A stretch of 64,000 nt of DNA from Cupriavidus sp. P-10 (GTDB taxonomy: Bacteria > Pseudomonadota > Gammaproteobacteria > Burkholderiales > Burkholderiaceae): assembly GCF_003402535.2 (NCBI RefSeq), contig NZ_AP025170.1, positions 62,001-126,000 of the forward strand. The letters are read 5' to 3'. Under the pieces are notes generated by a model, which was given only the letters and a program-made list of their open reading frames with translations, did no database searches and was not told where the DNA came from. A program made the position numbers and the translations under genes. Below are positions 49,409 to 57,801 of this stretch, piece after piece. The first letter of the stretch is position 1. Each line of letters opens with the position of its first letter.

Positions 49409-49480
49409 AAGCTCCCATCAAGCTTCCCATCAAGCTTCCCATCAAGCTTCCCATCAAGCTTCCCATCAAGCTTCCCATCA
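49409..49480. repeat. 12-bp tandem array carrying the kinase stop codon
   Basis: One 11-bp and five 12-bp units of AAGCTTCCCATC occupy the convergent gap. On the minus strand each 12-bp unit starts with TGA, and the first of these (49480-49478) is the stop codon of the histidine kinase. The following TGAs at 49468, 49456, 49444, 49432 and 49420 are all in the kinase frame. Confidence 0.9.
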
Positions 49481-50881
49481 AGCGCGCGCAGGCTCTTCGC
49501 CTTCCGGCTCTTCCGCCGGCGCCAGCACCGACGCCGTCAGTGGCACCTCGATGTGGATGCGCACGCCCGCATGCGCCGACGAGTCGATCTGCATGCTGCC
49601 GCCCAGCGCGGTGACGCGCTGCTCCATGCCCAGCAGGCCGTGGTGGCCGGCGGTGCTGCCGGCGTCGAAGTCGGGCGGCAGTCCCTTGCCGTCGTCGCGC
49701 ACGGTCAGCGTGAGCAGGTCGTCGCGGCATGCCAGGCAGACTTCGACGCGCCTGGCTTCCGAGTATTTGCTGGCATTGGTCAGCGATTCCTGCACGATCC
49801 GGTACAGCGCGATCGCCGCTTCGTCGCGCAGCGCAGGCAAATCCTCGGGCACGCTGACGTCGATCTCCCAGCTGTTGCGCGCGCCGACATCCTCCACCAG
49901 CTGGCATACCGCGGCGCGCAGGCCGAGGTTGAGCAGCACGGTGGGGCGCAGGTCCTCGATCAGGCGGCGCTTGATCTGGATGCCCTGGTCGACGTGCAGC
50001 ATCACGCGCGTGAGGCGCTCGGCGCCTTGCGGATGCGCCTCCTGGATCTGGCGCCGCACCCAGTGCAGGTCGAGCTTGATGGCGGTCAGGATCGCGCCCA
50101 GCTCGTCGTGCAGCTCGCGCGCCAGGCGCGTCTTCTCATCCTCGGTGACGCGCTGCAGGTGGGCCGCCAGCGCCGAAAGCTGGCGCGTGCGCGCGCGCAC
50201 CTTGCGGTCCAGCTTGGCGCTTTCGTCTTCCAGTTGCGCACGCACCGCATCGGCCATGGACAGGCGCTTGGCGTGGCCTACGCCGACCGCGAGCATCAGG
50301 ACGATGTTGATCGCGGTCAGCAGGCCGATGCCATAGCGCGACAGCTGCACGTCGTTCTCCGCGCCTTCCAGCCGATGCGAGACCGAGCCCGCCTCGCGCG
50401 CCTGCAGCTGGTCGAGCCCGCGCCGCGCGTTGTCCATGGTCTGCTTGCCGTAGTCGGTACGGACCAGATCCAGCGCCACTTCCAGGTCGCGCTTGCCGTA
50501 GACCAGCGTCAGCGCCATCTCGTTGAGCTTGCTGTTGATCAGCTTGGAGGTGTCGCCGAACATCTTCAGCCCCTCCGCGTCGTTGGCGTAGTCCGCGCGG
50601 ATCTGCGCCATCAGCTCGGCGATGCGCGGCAGTGCCTTGTAGTAGGGCTCGAGATAGGTTTCCTTGCCGGTCAGCAGGAAGCCGCGCTGGCCGGCCTCGG
50701 CATTGACCAGCTCGCCGTTGAGCGCGGCCAGCTCGGTCTGCACGCGCTGCGAGCGGATCACGTCGGTGTAGCTCTCGCGCAGCCGGATATTGCCCGTTTC
50801 CGACGCCACCAGCACCGCCAGCGTCAGCACGATGCCACCCGCCAGCAACAGCGTATGAGGAAGAAATGACTGCTTGAACAT
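49478..50881 (-). CDS. CHASE3-type sensor histidine kinase of the NarX/DesK class
   Basis: A 467-residue kinase: transmembrane helix (about 8-28), a periplasmic CHASE3 domain (AEAGQRGFLLTGKETYLEPY, residues 61-80), a second membrane helix (about 183-203), a coiled coil, the HisKA_3 dimerisation domain with H258 (LARELHDELGA), and an HATPase domain with the N box ESLTNASKYSE and G boxes DDGKGLPP and HGLLGMEQRV. This class pairs with NarL-type regulators such as the one at 48269-48901. It stops inside a tandem repeat. Confidence 0.92.
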   Translation of the reverse strand: MFKQSFLPHTLLLAGGIVLTLAVLVASETGNIRLRESYTDVIRSQRVQTELAALNGELVNAEAGQRGFLLTGKETYLEPYYKALPRIAELMAQIRADYANDAEGLKMFGDTSKLINSKLNEMALTLVYGKRDLEVALDLVRTDYGKQTMDNARRGLDQLQAREAGSVSHRLEGAENDVQLSRYGIGLLTAINIVLMLAVGVGHAKRLSMADAVRAQLEDESAKLDRKVRARTRQLSALAAHLQRVTEDEKTRLARELHDELGAILTAIKLDLHWVRRQIQEAHPQGAERLTRVMLHVDQGIQIKRRLIEDLRPTVLLNLGLRAAVCQLVEDVGARNSWEIDVSVPEDLPALRDEAAIALYRIVQESLTNASKYSEARRVEVCLACRDDLLTLTVRDDGKGLPPDFDAGSTAGHHGLLGMEQRVTALGGSMQIDSSAHAGVRIHIEVPLTASVLAPAEEPEGEEPARA

Positions 50882-51166
50882 GGGGGCAGATTTCCTGTAG
50901 TTGAGGCGCGCCGCTTGCCCGCGCAGCGCCAGGGAGCGCTCATGGAATCACATCGATCCGCATGGGTCAACCTTGATGCGTCGGGCGTGCCGCACCCGTA
51001 TTGCCGTGCTGTAGGACTCGGCTGACAGCCGAATCGGCTCGCTGTCGGTATTGGTGCGGCGGCTGGCTTCCTACGATGAGGCTATGAGCTTGCACCTTGT
51101 GGCGCAAGTCTTCACTTGGGCCCCGGGCCAGTGCCGGCCCGGTCAGCCATCTTCGGGAGCCTAGCC

Positions 51167-51331
51167 ATGCTGCACTATGCACTCGTATTTTTTGTTATCG
51201 CCCTGATCGCGGCGATCTTCGGCTTCGGCGGTATCGCTGCCGGCGCCGTGGAAATCGCCAAGATCCTGTTCTTCATCTTCCTGGTCGTGGCGCTGGTGGC
51301 CGCGGTGATGGGCCTGGTCCGCAGGCGATAG
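51167..51331 (+). CDS. small membrane protein, DUF1328 family
   Basis: A 54-residue protein ([22 protein letters not shown]) with two hydrophobic helices and the DUF1328 pattern [20 protein letters not shown]. Such small proteins (YtjA type) are induced by stress, but function is not established. The next gene, DUF883, follows after 49 nt in the same direction. Confidence 0.9.
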   Translation: MLHYALVFFVIALIAAIFGFGGIAAGAVEIAKILFFIFLVVALVAAVMGLVRRR

Positions 51332-51380
51332 CGCCGGCCACGTGCCGGCTCCTGTGCCGATCGCAACCTGAGGAGACCCC

Positions 51381-51806
51381 ATGCTGACGCAAAACCCCAA
51401 AGTCCGGAAGGAACTGAACCACTTGACCGACAGTGCCGACAGCGCCATCCGCCATATCAAGCACGCCGCGCGCGATTCGCGCGAGGCCGCCGCGCCGGTT
51501 TCCGGCGAGGTCAAGGCGCTGATCGCCCAGCTTGAGCACACCATTGAAGTGCTGGCGCGGGAAGGCTCGGCCGAAAGCCTGCGAGCGGGCCAGCGGCTCC
51601 GCGACCGTGCCAGCGAGATGGCGCACAAGCTGCGCGACCAGACCACCGACAGCATGATGCGCGCCCGCGACCGCATGGACGGTGCGGTCGAACACTCGCG
51701 CCAGCGCGTTGTCGAATCGCCGCTCAAGGCTGTGGCGATTGCCGCGGCCATCGGCGCGGTGATAGGCCTGCTGCTGGCCAACGGCCGCCACCACGAAGAA
51801 GAGTAG
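51381..51806 (+). CDS. DUF883 family (ElaB/YqjD-like) membrane-anchored protein
   Basis: A 141-residue protein: a long helical, charged N-terminal part (residues 1-100, [21 protein letters not shown]) and a C-terminal hydrophobic anchor ([23 protein letters not shown]). This architecture is that of YqjD/ElaB proteins, C-tail-anchored inner-membrane proteins that associate with ribosomes and accumulate in stationary phase. It is likely co-transcribed with the DUF1328 gene and ends in a strong terminator. Confidence 0.88.
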   Translation: MLTQNPKVRKELNHLTDSADSAIRHIKHAARDSREAAAPVSGEVKALIAQLEHTIEVLAREGSAESLRAGQRLRDRASEMAHKLRDQTTDSMMRARDRMDGAVEHSRQRVVESPLKAVAIAAAIGAVIGLLLANGRHHEEE

Positions 51807-51881
51807 GCCTGGTGGCACCGGGCCCCGCCGCGGCGGGGCCACTGAAAGCATTCCCCCCCTTTCCGGCGCCCTCGTCCGGAA

Positions 51882-51920
51882 GCCCGGCAACCTCAACGCG
51901 GTGCCGGGCGCTTTTTTTTT
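51882..51920 (+). terminator. Rho-independent terminator after the DUF883 gene
   Basis: GCCCGGCA (51882-51889) with TGCCGGGC (51902-51909) followed by a run of nine T. A 20-bp perfect GC palindrome also occurs at 51821-51840. Confidence 0.88.
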
Positions 51921-51964
51921 GCGCGCGCCGCGCGTGCGGCGTCGCGCAGGTGTGCCGCCAGCGG

Positions 51965-52288
51965 CTACACGCCCCACAAGACGTTGGCCCCTTCCCGCTG
52001 CGAGGCGCGCAGCATGTCCAGGAAGGGATAGGCGCGCTGTCCCAGGTGCAGCGGCTCTTCCTCGTCCTCGTCGGCGGCGGCCCGCTCCTCGACCGCCGAG
52101 CTGGCGGGGTGGTCGCGGCGGGCATCGACCACCGCCGCTTCCAGCTTCTGGATCGCGCGTGGCAGTTCTTCGACGGTGATCACCCCCCGTTCCCCGAGAT
52201 GCTTGCCGATGATGCCCAGCAGCGTGATGGCCAGATCCTTCATCATGATCAGGTCTTGCGCAGCATGGGATTTGAAGGTGATCAGCAT
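51965..52288 (-). CDS. DUF1840 family protein
   Basis: A 107-residue protein ([20 protein letters not shown]) of the DUF1840 family: a helical N-terminal half and an acidic C-terminal half with [21 protein letters not shown]. Members are small cytoplasmic Betaproteobacterial proteins of unknown role. It is divergent from argS; the 276-nt gap contains the argS extended -10 element. Confidence 0.85.
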   Translation of the reverse strand: MLITFKSHAAQDLIMMKDLAITLLGIIGKHLGERGVITVEELPRAIQKLEAAVVDARRDHPASSAVEERAAADEDEEEPLHLGQRAYPFLDMLRASQREGANVLWGV

Positions 52289-52395
52289 GGTGTGGTTTCC
52301 TTTTACGGACATGCGGGGGACGGCGTTCCCGGGGGCGGGCCGCCGCATGGATTGTGGCCCGGGGCCATCTTCGCGCATGATGTCAGCATAGCACC

Positions 52396-52404
52396 TGATA
52401 AAAT
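52396..52404 (+). promoter_or_regulatory. extended -10 promoter of argS
   Basis: TGATAAAAT, within the 13-mer CACCTGATAAAAT also found before metH, lies 160 nt before the argS start. No -35 consensus is apparent. Confidence 0.5.
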
Positions 52405-52564
52405 TCCGCGTTCCCGATTCCAATGCCTGATATGCGGCGCGGCGTACCGTTGCCGTCACATGCCGTTTCAGGGCGTTGGTGTCGCGTTTAAGTGGCTTGG
52501 ACCAGCCGTCCAAAGCCGTCCAGACGCGGCGCCTGAATACTTGCCCACAGGGCTTCCGACATCC

Positions 52565-54361
52565 ATGCTGCCTGTTCAGACCTCCAATCTCGCCGCCGCG
52601 TTCACCGATGCCGTGCGTGCGCTCGCCCCGGCCGATGCCACCCTGCCCGCCGTCACTTTCGAGCGGCCCAAGGCGGCCGCCCACGGCGACCTTGCCTGCA
52701 ACGTCGCCATGCAGGTCGCGCGCGCGCTCAAGAGCAATCCGCGCGAGCTGGCGCAGCGCATCGTCGCCGCGGTGCAGGCCGATGCGCGTGCGCAGGGCCT
52801 GGTCGAGGCCATGGAGATCGCCGGTCCCGGCTTTATCAACCTGCGCCTGACCCCCGCCGCCAAGGCCGAGGTGCTGCGCGCGGTGCTCGCCGAGGGCGAC
52901 CACTACGGCGCGCGCGAGCGCGGCGTGCACGGCCAGGTGCTGGTCGAGTTTGTCTCCGCCAACCCGACCGGCCCGCTGCACGTCGGCCACGGGCGCCAGG
53001 CGGCGCTGGGCGACGCGCTGGCCAACCTGCTGTCGTGGCAGGGCTTCCACGTTCACCGCGAGTTCTACTACAACGACGCCGGCGTGCAGATCCAGACCCT
53101 GGCGCTGTCAGTGCAGGCGCGGGCGCGCGGCCTGAAGCCGGGCGACGCCAGCTGGCCCGAGTCCGCCTACAACGGCGACTACATCGCCGACATCGCGGCC
53201 GACTTCCTGGCCGGCAAGACCGTCAGCGCCTCGGACGGCGAGCCGGTGACCGCGTCGGGCAACGTCGAGGATATCGACTCGATCCGCAAGTTCGCCGTGA
53301 CGTACCTGCGCAACGAGCAGGACATCGACCTGCAGGCCTTCGGCGTCAAGTTCGACCGCTACTACCTGGAGTCGTCGCTGTACAGCGACGGGCGCGTGGA
53401 AGCCGCGGTGCAATCGCTGGTCGCCAAGGGCAAGACTTACGAGAGCGAAGGCGCGCTGTGGCTGCGCACCACTGACGACGGCGACGACAAGGACCGCGTC
53501 ATGAAGAAGACCGACGGCACCTACACGTACTTCGTGCCGGACGTGGCCTACCACACCACCAAGTGGGAGCGCGGCTTCAGCAAGGTCATCAACGTGCAGG
53601 GCAGCGACCACCACGGCACCATCGCGCGCGTGCGCGCCGGCCTGCAGGGCCTGGACATGGGGATCCCCACGGGCTACCCCGACTACGTGCTGCACAAGAT
53701 GGTCACCGTGATGAAGCACGGCGAGGAGGTCAAGATCTCCAAGCGCGCCGGCTCCTACGTCACCGTGCGCGACCTGATCGAATGGTCCAACGGCCAGGAT
53801 GACACCTGCGAGACCATCCGCGGCTGCCTGGAGCAGGGCGTGGCCGACTGGCCGGAGCACTTCACCCGCGGCCGCGACGCGGTGCGCTTCTTCCTGCTGT
53901 CGCGCAAGGCCGATACCGAATTCGTGTTCGATGTGGACCTGGCGCTCAAGCAGAGCGACGAGAACCCGGTGTACTACGTGCAGTACGCCCACGCCCGCAT
54001 CTGCTCCATCTTCGAGTCGTGGGGCGGCGCAGAATGGGAGAGCCGCCTGGCCGAGCTGGCCGGCGCCGACCTGTCGGCCGTCACCGGCCCCGAGGCCAGC
54101 GCCCAGGCGCAGGCGCTGGGCCGCCGCCTGGCCGAGTTCCCCGACATGCTGTCGGCCGCCGCCTCGGAGCTGGCACCGCATGCGGTCGCCTTCTACCTGC
54201 GCGACCTCGCCGGCGATTTCCACGCCTTCTACAATGCCGACCGCGTGCTGGTCGACGACGAAGCCGTCAAGCGCGCCCGGCTGGCGCTGCTGGCCGCGAC
54301 GCGCCAGGTGCTGCGCAACGGCCTGGCGGTGATCGGCGTCTCGGCGCCGCGCCGCATGTAA
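52565..54361 (+). CDS. argS: arginyl-tRNA synthetase
   Basis: ArgS is the class I synthetase for arginine. The 598 residues include the N-terminal Add-1 domain (about 1-110), the HIGH-type motif as [11 protein letters not shown] (about residues 138-148), the KMSKS-equivalent KISKRAG (about 390) and the C-terminal DALR anticodon-binding domain. The ATG at [13 protein letters not shown] is the first codon consistent with the family. A Lys-rich mini-ORF begins 3 nt after its stop codon. Confidence 0.96.
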   Translation: MLPVQTSNLAAAFTDAVRALAPADATLPAVTFERPKAAAHGDLACNVAMQVARALKSNPRELAQRIVAAVQADARAQGLVEAMEIAGPGFINLRLTPAAKAEVLRAVLAEGDHYGARERGVHGQVLVEFVSANPTGPLHVGHGRQAALGDALANLLSWQGFHVHREFYYNDAGVQIQTLALSVQARARGLKPGDASWPESAYNGDYIADIAADFLAGKTVSASDGEPVTASGNVEDIDSIRKFAVTYLRNEQDIDLQAFGVKFDRYYLESSLYSDGRVEAAVQSLVAKGKTYESEGALWLRTTDDGDDKDRVMKKTDGTYTYFVPDVAYHTTKWERGFSKVINVQGSDHHGTIARVRAGLQGLDMGIPTGYPDYVLHKMVTVMKHGEEVKISKRAGSYVTVRDLIEWSNGQDDTCETIRGCLEQGVADWPEHFTRGRDAVRFFLLSRKADTEFVFDVDLALKQSDENPVYYVQYAHARICSIFESWGGAEWESRLAELAGADLSAVTGPEASAQAQALGRRLAEFPDMLSAAASELAPHAVAFYLRDLAGDFHAFYNADRVLVDDEAVKRARLALLAATRQVLRNGLAVIGVSAPRRM

Positions 54362-54364
54362 TTG

Positions 54365-54436
54365 ATGAGCGCAAAGAAGGGCGCAAAGAAGGGCGCAAAG
54401 AAGGGCAAACAGGGCCGCCCGGCGGTGGCCCTATAA
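54365..54436 (+). CDS. 23-residue Lys/Gly-rich mini-ORF after argS
   Basis: ATG at 54365 and TAA at 54434-54436 enclose a 23-codon frame (MSAKKGAKKGAKKGKQGRP, then AVAL) built on three 12-bp repeats of GCGCAAAGAAGG (54369-54404). It starts three bases after the argS stop codon. Whether it is translated is unknown; the repeat may simply be a slippage product. Confidence 0.35.
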   Translation: MSAKKGAKKGAKKGKQGRPAVAL

Positions 54437-54437
54437 T
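54432..54437 (+). promoter_or_regulatory. -10 hexamer before the SPOR-domain gene
   Basis: A perfect TATAAT, 24 nt before the ATG of the SPOR protein, in GC-rich sequence. It overlaps the stop codon of the mini-ORF. The -35 position is poor. Confidence 0.45.
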
Positions 54438-54461
54438 CCCGGCATCACCTAAGAGGACTTC

Positions 54462-55229
54462 ATGCAACAGCAACGCAAGCGCGATGTGCGCAAGGCCCGC
54501 CGCAGCCAGCAGCGCGGCGGAACGTTCCTGGGCCTTGTGCTCGGGCTGATCGTCGGGCTGGCCATCGCCGTGGTGGTCGCCCTGTACATCACCAAGTCGC
54601 CGACGCCGTTCCAGCAGAAGAACGCGCCGCGGCCGAGCGAGCCGGGCAATGTCGCCAGCCAGTTGCCGCCGCCGGCCAAGCGCGCCGACGAGGGCCCGAC
54701 CGACCCGAACAAGCCGCTGTGGAGCAAGACGCCGGCAAAGCCGGTGGGCCAGGCCCCGGAGCCGGAGCCGAAGCCGAGCGCCCCGCAGAGCCAGTCGAGC
54801 CAGTCGAGCCAGCAGAACGGTCACCAGAATGGCCGCCAGAACGGCGAGCCTCCGGTGGCGGTCACCCGCCCGGCCGAGAAGCCGGTGGAAAAGCCGGTTG
54901 AAAAGCCCGCCGACAAGCCCGTGGCCACCAAGCCGGCCGAAAAGCCGGTGTCCGACCCGATCGCCGAGATCGCCCAGGCCGACGCCAACAAGGTCGGCTA
55001 CCTGCTGCAGGTGGGCGCGTTCCGCTCGTCCGACGATGCCGACCGCCAGAAGGCCAACCTGGCGATGCAGGGCTTCGAGGCCCGGATCACCGAGCGCGAT
55101 GTCAACGGCGTCAAGATGTACCGCGTCCGCATGGGCCCGTACAACCGCATCGAAGACATGAACAAGACGCGCGACCGGCTGCAGTCGTCGGGCTTCGAGG
55201 CGTCCGTGATCCGCTTCACCAAGCAGTAA
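54462..55229 (+). CDS. SPOR-domain protein (FtsN-like)
   Basis: A 255-residue bitopic protein: short basic cytoplasmic tail, one transmembrane helix (about residues 23-43, LGLVLGLIVGLAIAVVVALYI), a long Pro/Lys/Glu/Gln-rich periplasmic linker containing EKPVEKPVEKPADKP repeats, and a C-terminal SPOR domain (about 175-255, YLLQVGAFRSSDDADRQKANL). SPOR domains bind denuded peptidoglycan at the septum, so this is likely the FtsN homologue. It lies between argS and dsbA. Confidence 0.9.
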   Translation: MQQQRKRDVRKARRSQQRGGTFLGLVLGLIVGLAIAVVVALYITKSPTPFQQKNAPRPSEPGNVASQLPPPAKRADEGPTDPNKPLWSKTPAKPVGQAPEPEPKPSAPQSQSSQSSQQNGHQNGRQNGEPPVAVTRPAEKPVEKPVEKPADKPVATKPAEKPVSDPIAEIAQADANKVGYLLQVGAFRSSDDADRQKANLAMQGFEARITERDVNGVKMYRVRMGPYNRIEDMNKTRDRLQSSGFEASVIRFTKQ

Positions 55230-55413
55230 TGGTCAGCGGGAACCCCGGCTCGGGCGTTATGCGCCTGGGCGGGTACGCCCGGCCACGAAAGCGTCATAAA
55301 TACGCCGTAACCAACGCAACACCCTTGTCACCACCGCGGTCGGCGCCCGGGCTGAACCGGACGTCGCCGCCGCGGTCATACGCTCATCGACCCAACTGCA
55401 AGGCCGCACCAAG

Positions 55414-56049
55414 ATGAAGAAACTCGCCGCACTGTTCGCCATGTTCGCCGCCGTGGGCGGCCTGCTGATGTCCGCGCCGTCCCAGGCCGCGCCCACCGAG
55501 GGCAAGGAATACCAGGTCCTGAAGGCGCCCCAGCCGGTCACGCCGGGCAAGATCGAGGTCACCGAGTTCTTCTGGTACGGCTGCCCGCACTGCTTTGACT
55601 TCGAGCCCGACCTGGAAGCCTGGGTCAAGAAGCAGGGCAACAACGTCGTGTTCAAGCGCGTGCCGGTTGCCTTCCGCGACGACCTGCTGCCGCACACCAA
55701 GATCTTCTATGCGCTGGAAGCCATCGGCAAGCTCGACGCCATGAACATGAAGGTCTTCAACGCCATTCACGTCGAGCGCAAGCGCCTGCTCGACAGCAAC
55801 GAGATCGCCGACTTCATGGCCAAGAACGGCGTCGACCGCAAGGCGTTCCTGGACGCGTACAACTCGTTCACGGTGACCACCAACGCGCAGCGCGCCAACA
55901 AGATCGCCGACGCCTACAAGATCGACGGCGTGCCGACGGTGGTGGTGCAGGGCAAGTACGTGACCTCGCCGTCTATCACCGGCAACAAGCAGGGCGCGAT
56001 CCAGGCCATGGATTACCTGGTGGAGCAGGTGAAGGCGAAGAAGATGTAA
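55414..56049 (+). CDS. dsbA: thiol:disulfide interchange protein DsbA
   Basis: DsbA introduces disulfide bonds into periplasmic proteins. The 211 residues have a signal peptide (about 1-25), a thioredoxin fold with the active-site motif C57-P-H-C60 (FFWYGCPHCFDF), an inserted helical domain and the cis-Pro loop in GVPTVVVQG. A perfect terminator follows. It is separated from the SPOR gene by 184 nt that carries no other gene. Confidence 0.96.
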   Translation: MKKLAALFAMFAAVGGLLMSAPSQAAPTEGKEYQVLKAPQPVTPGKIEVTEFFWYGCPHCFDFEPDLEAWVKKQGNNVVFKRVPVAFRDDLLPHTKIFYALEAIGKLDAMNMKVFNAIHVERKRLLDSNEIADFMAKNGVDRKAFLDAYNSFTVTTNAQRANKIADAYKIDGVPTVVVQGKYVTSPSITGNKQGAIQAMDYLVEQVKAKKM

Positions 56050-56086
56050 ATGTGACTGGCGGCCTTGTGCAGGCCGGTGGTTAGCC

Positions 56087-56118
56087 AAACGGCTGGTATC
56101 CTGTACCAGCCGTTTTTT
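56087..56118 (+). terminator. terminator after dsbA
   Basis: AAACGGCTGGTA (56087-56098) with TACCAGCCGTTT (56104-56115), loop TCCTG, and a T6 tract. A perfect 12-bp stem. Confidence 0.9.
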
Positions 56119-56143
56119 CATTTCGGACAGCCTTCTTCCTCCC

Positions 56144-56947
56144 ATGCGTCCCCTCAAAGTCTTCCTCACTGGCGCCTCCAGCGGACTCGGCCAGGCACTC
56201 GCGCGCGAATACGCATCGCAGGGCGCCATCCTCGGCCTGGTCGCCCGGCGTGAAGACGCGCTGCGCGAATTCGTGGCGACGCTGCCGAACCCGGGCGCGG
56301 TGCGCGTCTACGGTGCCGACGTGCGCGACGCCGACGCGATGGCGCGCGCGGCGGAGGACTTCCTTGGCCATTTCGGCTGCCCGGACGTGGTGATCGCCAA
56401 TGCCGGCGTCTCGGTCGGCACCGTCGCCAGCGAACGCGAAGACCTGGACGCCTTCCGGCAGGTGATGGACACCAACTGGTTTGGCGTGCTGACCACCTTC
56501 CAGCCCTTCCTGCACGCGATGCAGCAGCGCGAACCCGGTCCCGGCGGCAAGCGCGGCACGCTGGTCGGCATCGCCAGCGTCGCCGGCGTGCGCGGGCTGC
56601 CGGGTGCCGGTGCGTACAGCGCATCCAAGTCGGCGGTGATCAAGCTGCTGGAAAGCCTGCGGCTGGAGCAGCGCGCGCTCGGCATCCGCGTGGTGACGAT
56701 CGCGCCGGGCTATATCCGCACGCCGATGACCGCGAAAAACCCGTACCGGATGCCGTTCCTGACCGATGCCGACGTGTTCGCGCGCAAGGCCGCGCGCGTG
56801 ATCGCCGCCGGCCGGCGCTTCCGCGTGATTCCGTGGCAGATGGGCGTGGTGGCGGGGCTGATGCATGTGATGCCGCGCTGGCTGTACGACATGCTGGCGA
56901 CCGGCGCGCCGCGCAAGCCGCGGCGTGGAGAAAGCAAGGAGCCCTGA
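56144..56947 (+). CDS. short-chain dehydrogenase/reductase
   Basis: A 267-residue classical SDR: cofactor-binding TGASSGLG (residues 9-16), NAG motif (ANAGVS), catalytic Ser in GIASVAG and the Tyr-x-x-x-Lys motif in YSASKSA (about 159-163). The ARR at the end of the second beta-strand favours NADP(H). Substrate unknown. It is followed after 2 nt by the BtuF-like gene, so the two are co-transcribed. The gene is well separated from dsbA by a terminator. Confidence 0.88.
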   Translation: MRPLKVFLTGASSGLGQALAREYASQGAILGLVARREDALREFVATLPNPGAVRVYGADVRDADAMARAAEDFLGHFGCPDVVIANAGVSVGTVASEREDLDAFRQVMDTNWFGVLTTFQPFLHAMQQREPGPGGKRGTLVGIASVAGVRGLPGAGAYSASKSAVIKLLESLRLEQRALGIRVVTIAPGYIRTPMTAKNPYRMPFLTDADVFARKAARVIAAGRRFRVIPWQMGVVAGLMHVMPRWLYDMLATGAPRKPRRGESKEP

Positions 56948-56949
56948 AC

Positions 56950-57792
56950 ATGTGGACCGATGCCATTGGCCAGCAGCACGCCGCCGCAAGCGGCGAGGTG
57001 CGCATCGCTTCGCTGGTGCCATCCGTGACCGAACTGCTGTTCGCGCTCGGGCTGGCGCCGCAGATGGTGGCGCGCACCGGCTTCTGCATCCACCCCGAAC
57101 CGGCCGTGCGGGCGGTGCCCAAGGTCGGCGGCACCAAGGACGTCAGGGTGGCGCGGCTGCGCGAGCTGGCGCCCACGCACGTGGTGGTCAATATCGACGA
57201 GAACCGGCGCGAGACGGTCGACGAGATCCGCGCCTTCGTGCCCAACGTGATCGTCACCCATCCGTGCGCGCCGGAGGACAATTTGCCGCTGTACCGGCTG
57301 CTGGGCGGCATTTTTGGCCGCCATGCCGAGGCCGAAGCGCTGTGCGCGGCCTTGCAGGCCGAGCTGGGTGCCATCCACGCGCGCCCCTGGCCGGCGCGCC
57401 GCGTGCTCTACGCGATCTGGCAGGACCCGTGGATGACGGTGTCGCGCGACACCTATATCAGCCGCATGCTGGCGCTTGCCAACTGGCAGACGTGGCCGGG
57501 CGATGCAGGCAATGCAGGCGCCGTGCAGGCGTGCGCGGGCGGCGACTGCAGCCGCCCCAATGCCCCCGGCGAACGCTATCCCACGTTCCGCTGGAGCGAT
57601 GCGCTGGTGCGCGAGCTCGACCTGGTGCTGCTGTCGACCGAGCCCTATCGCTTCACCGAAGACCACGCCGACGCGCTTGAGCGCCAGCTCGGCAAGCCGG
57701 TGCTGCTGGTCGACGGCGAGATGCTGTCGTGGTACGGCAGCCGCGCGGTGGACGGCGTGCGTTACCTGGCGGCGCTGGCGGCCGCCAACTGA
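56950..57792 (+). CDS. helical-backbone metal/cobalamin-receptor-like protein (BtuF-type) without signal peptide
   Basis: A 280-residue protein with the type III periplasmic-binding pattern (RIASLVPSVTELLFALGL, then LREL-P-THVVVNIDENRRE) seen in cobalamin and iron-chelate receptors such as BtuF. It lacks the expected signal peptide: the sequence opens MWTDAIGQQHAAASGEV. It could be a cytoplasmic or truncated form. Co-directed and nearly joined to the SDR gene; the metabolic link is not evident. No ABC transporter genes are near. Confidence 0.82.
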   Translation: MWTDAIGQQHAAASGEVRIASLVPSVTELLFALGLAPQMVARTGFCIHPEPAVRAVPKVGGTKDVRVARLRELAPTHVVVNIDENRRETVDEIRAFVPNVIVTHPCAPEDNLPLYRLLGGIFGRHAEAEALCAALQAELGAIHARPWPARRVLYAIWQDPWMTVSRDTYISRMLALANWQTWPGDAGNAGAVQACAGGDCSRPNAPGERYPTFRWSDALVRELDLVLLSTEPYRFTEDHADALERQLGKPVLLVDGEMLSWYGSRAVDGVRYLAALAAAN

Positions 57793-57801
57793 CTTGCGCT
57801 G

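Noticed and set aside
49409..49480. Possible CRISPR array
   Set aside because: Units are directly adjacent with no spacers, and no cas genes are present.
51821..51840. 20-bp GC palindrome as the DUF883 terminator
   Set aside because: No T-tract follows; the hairpin at 51882-51920 with nine T is the better terminator.
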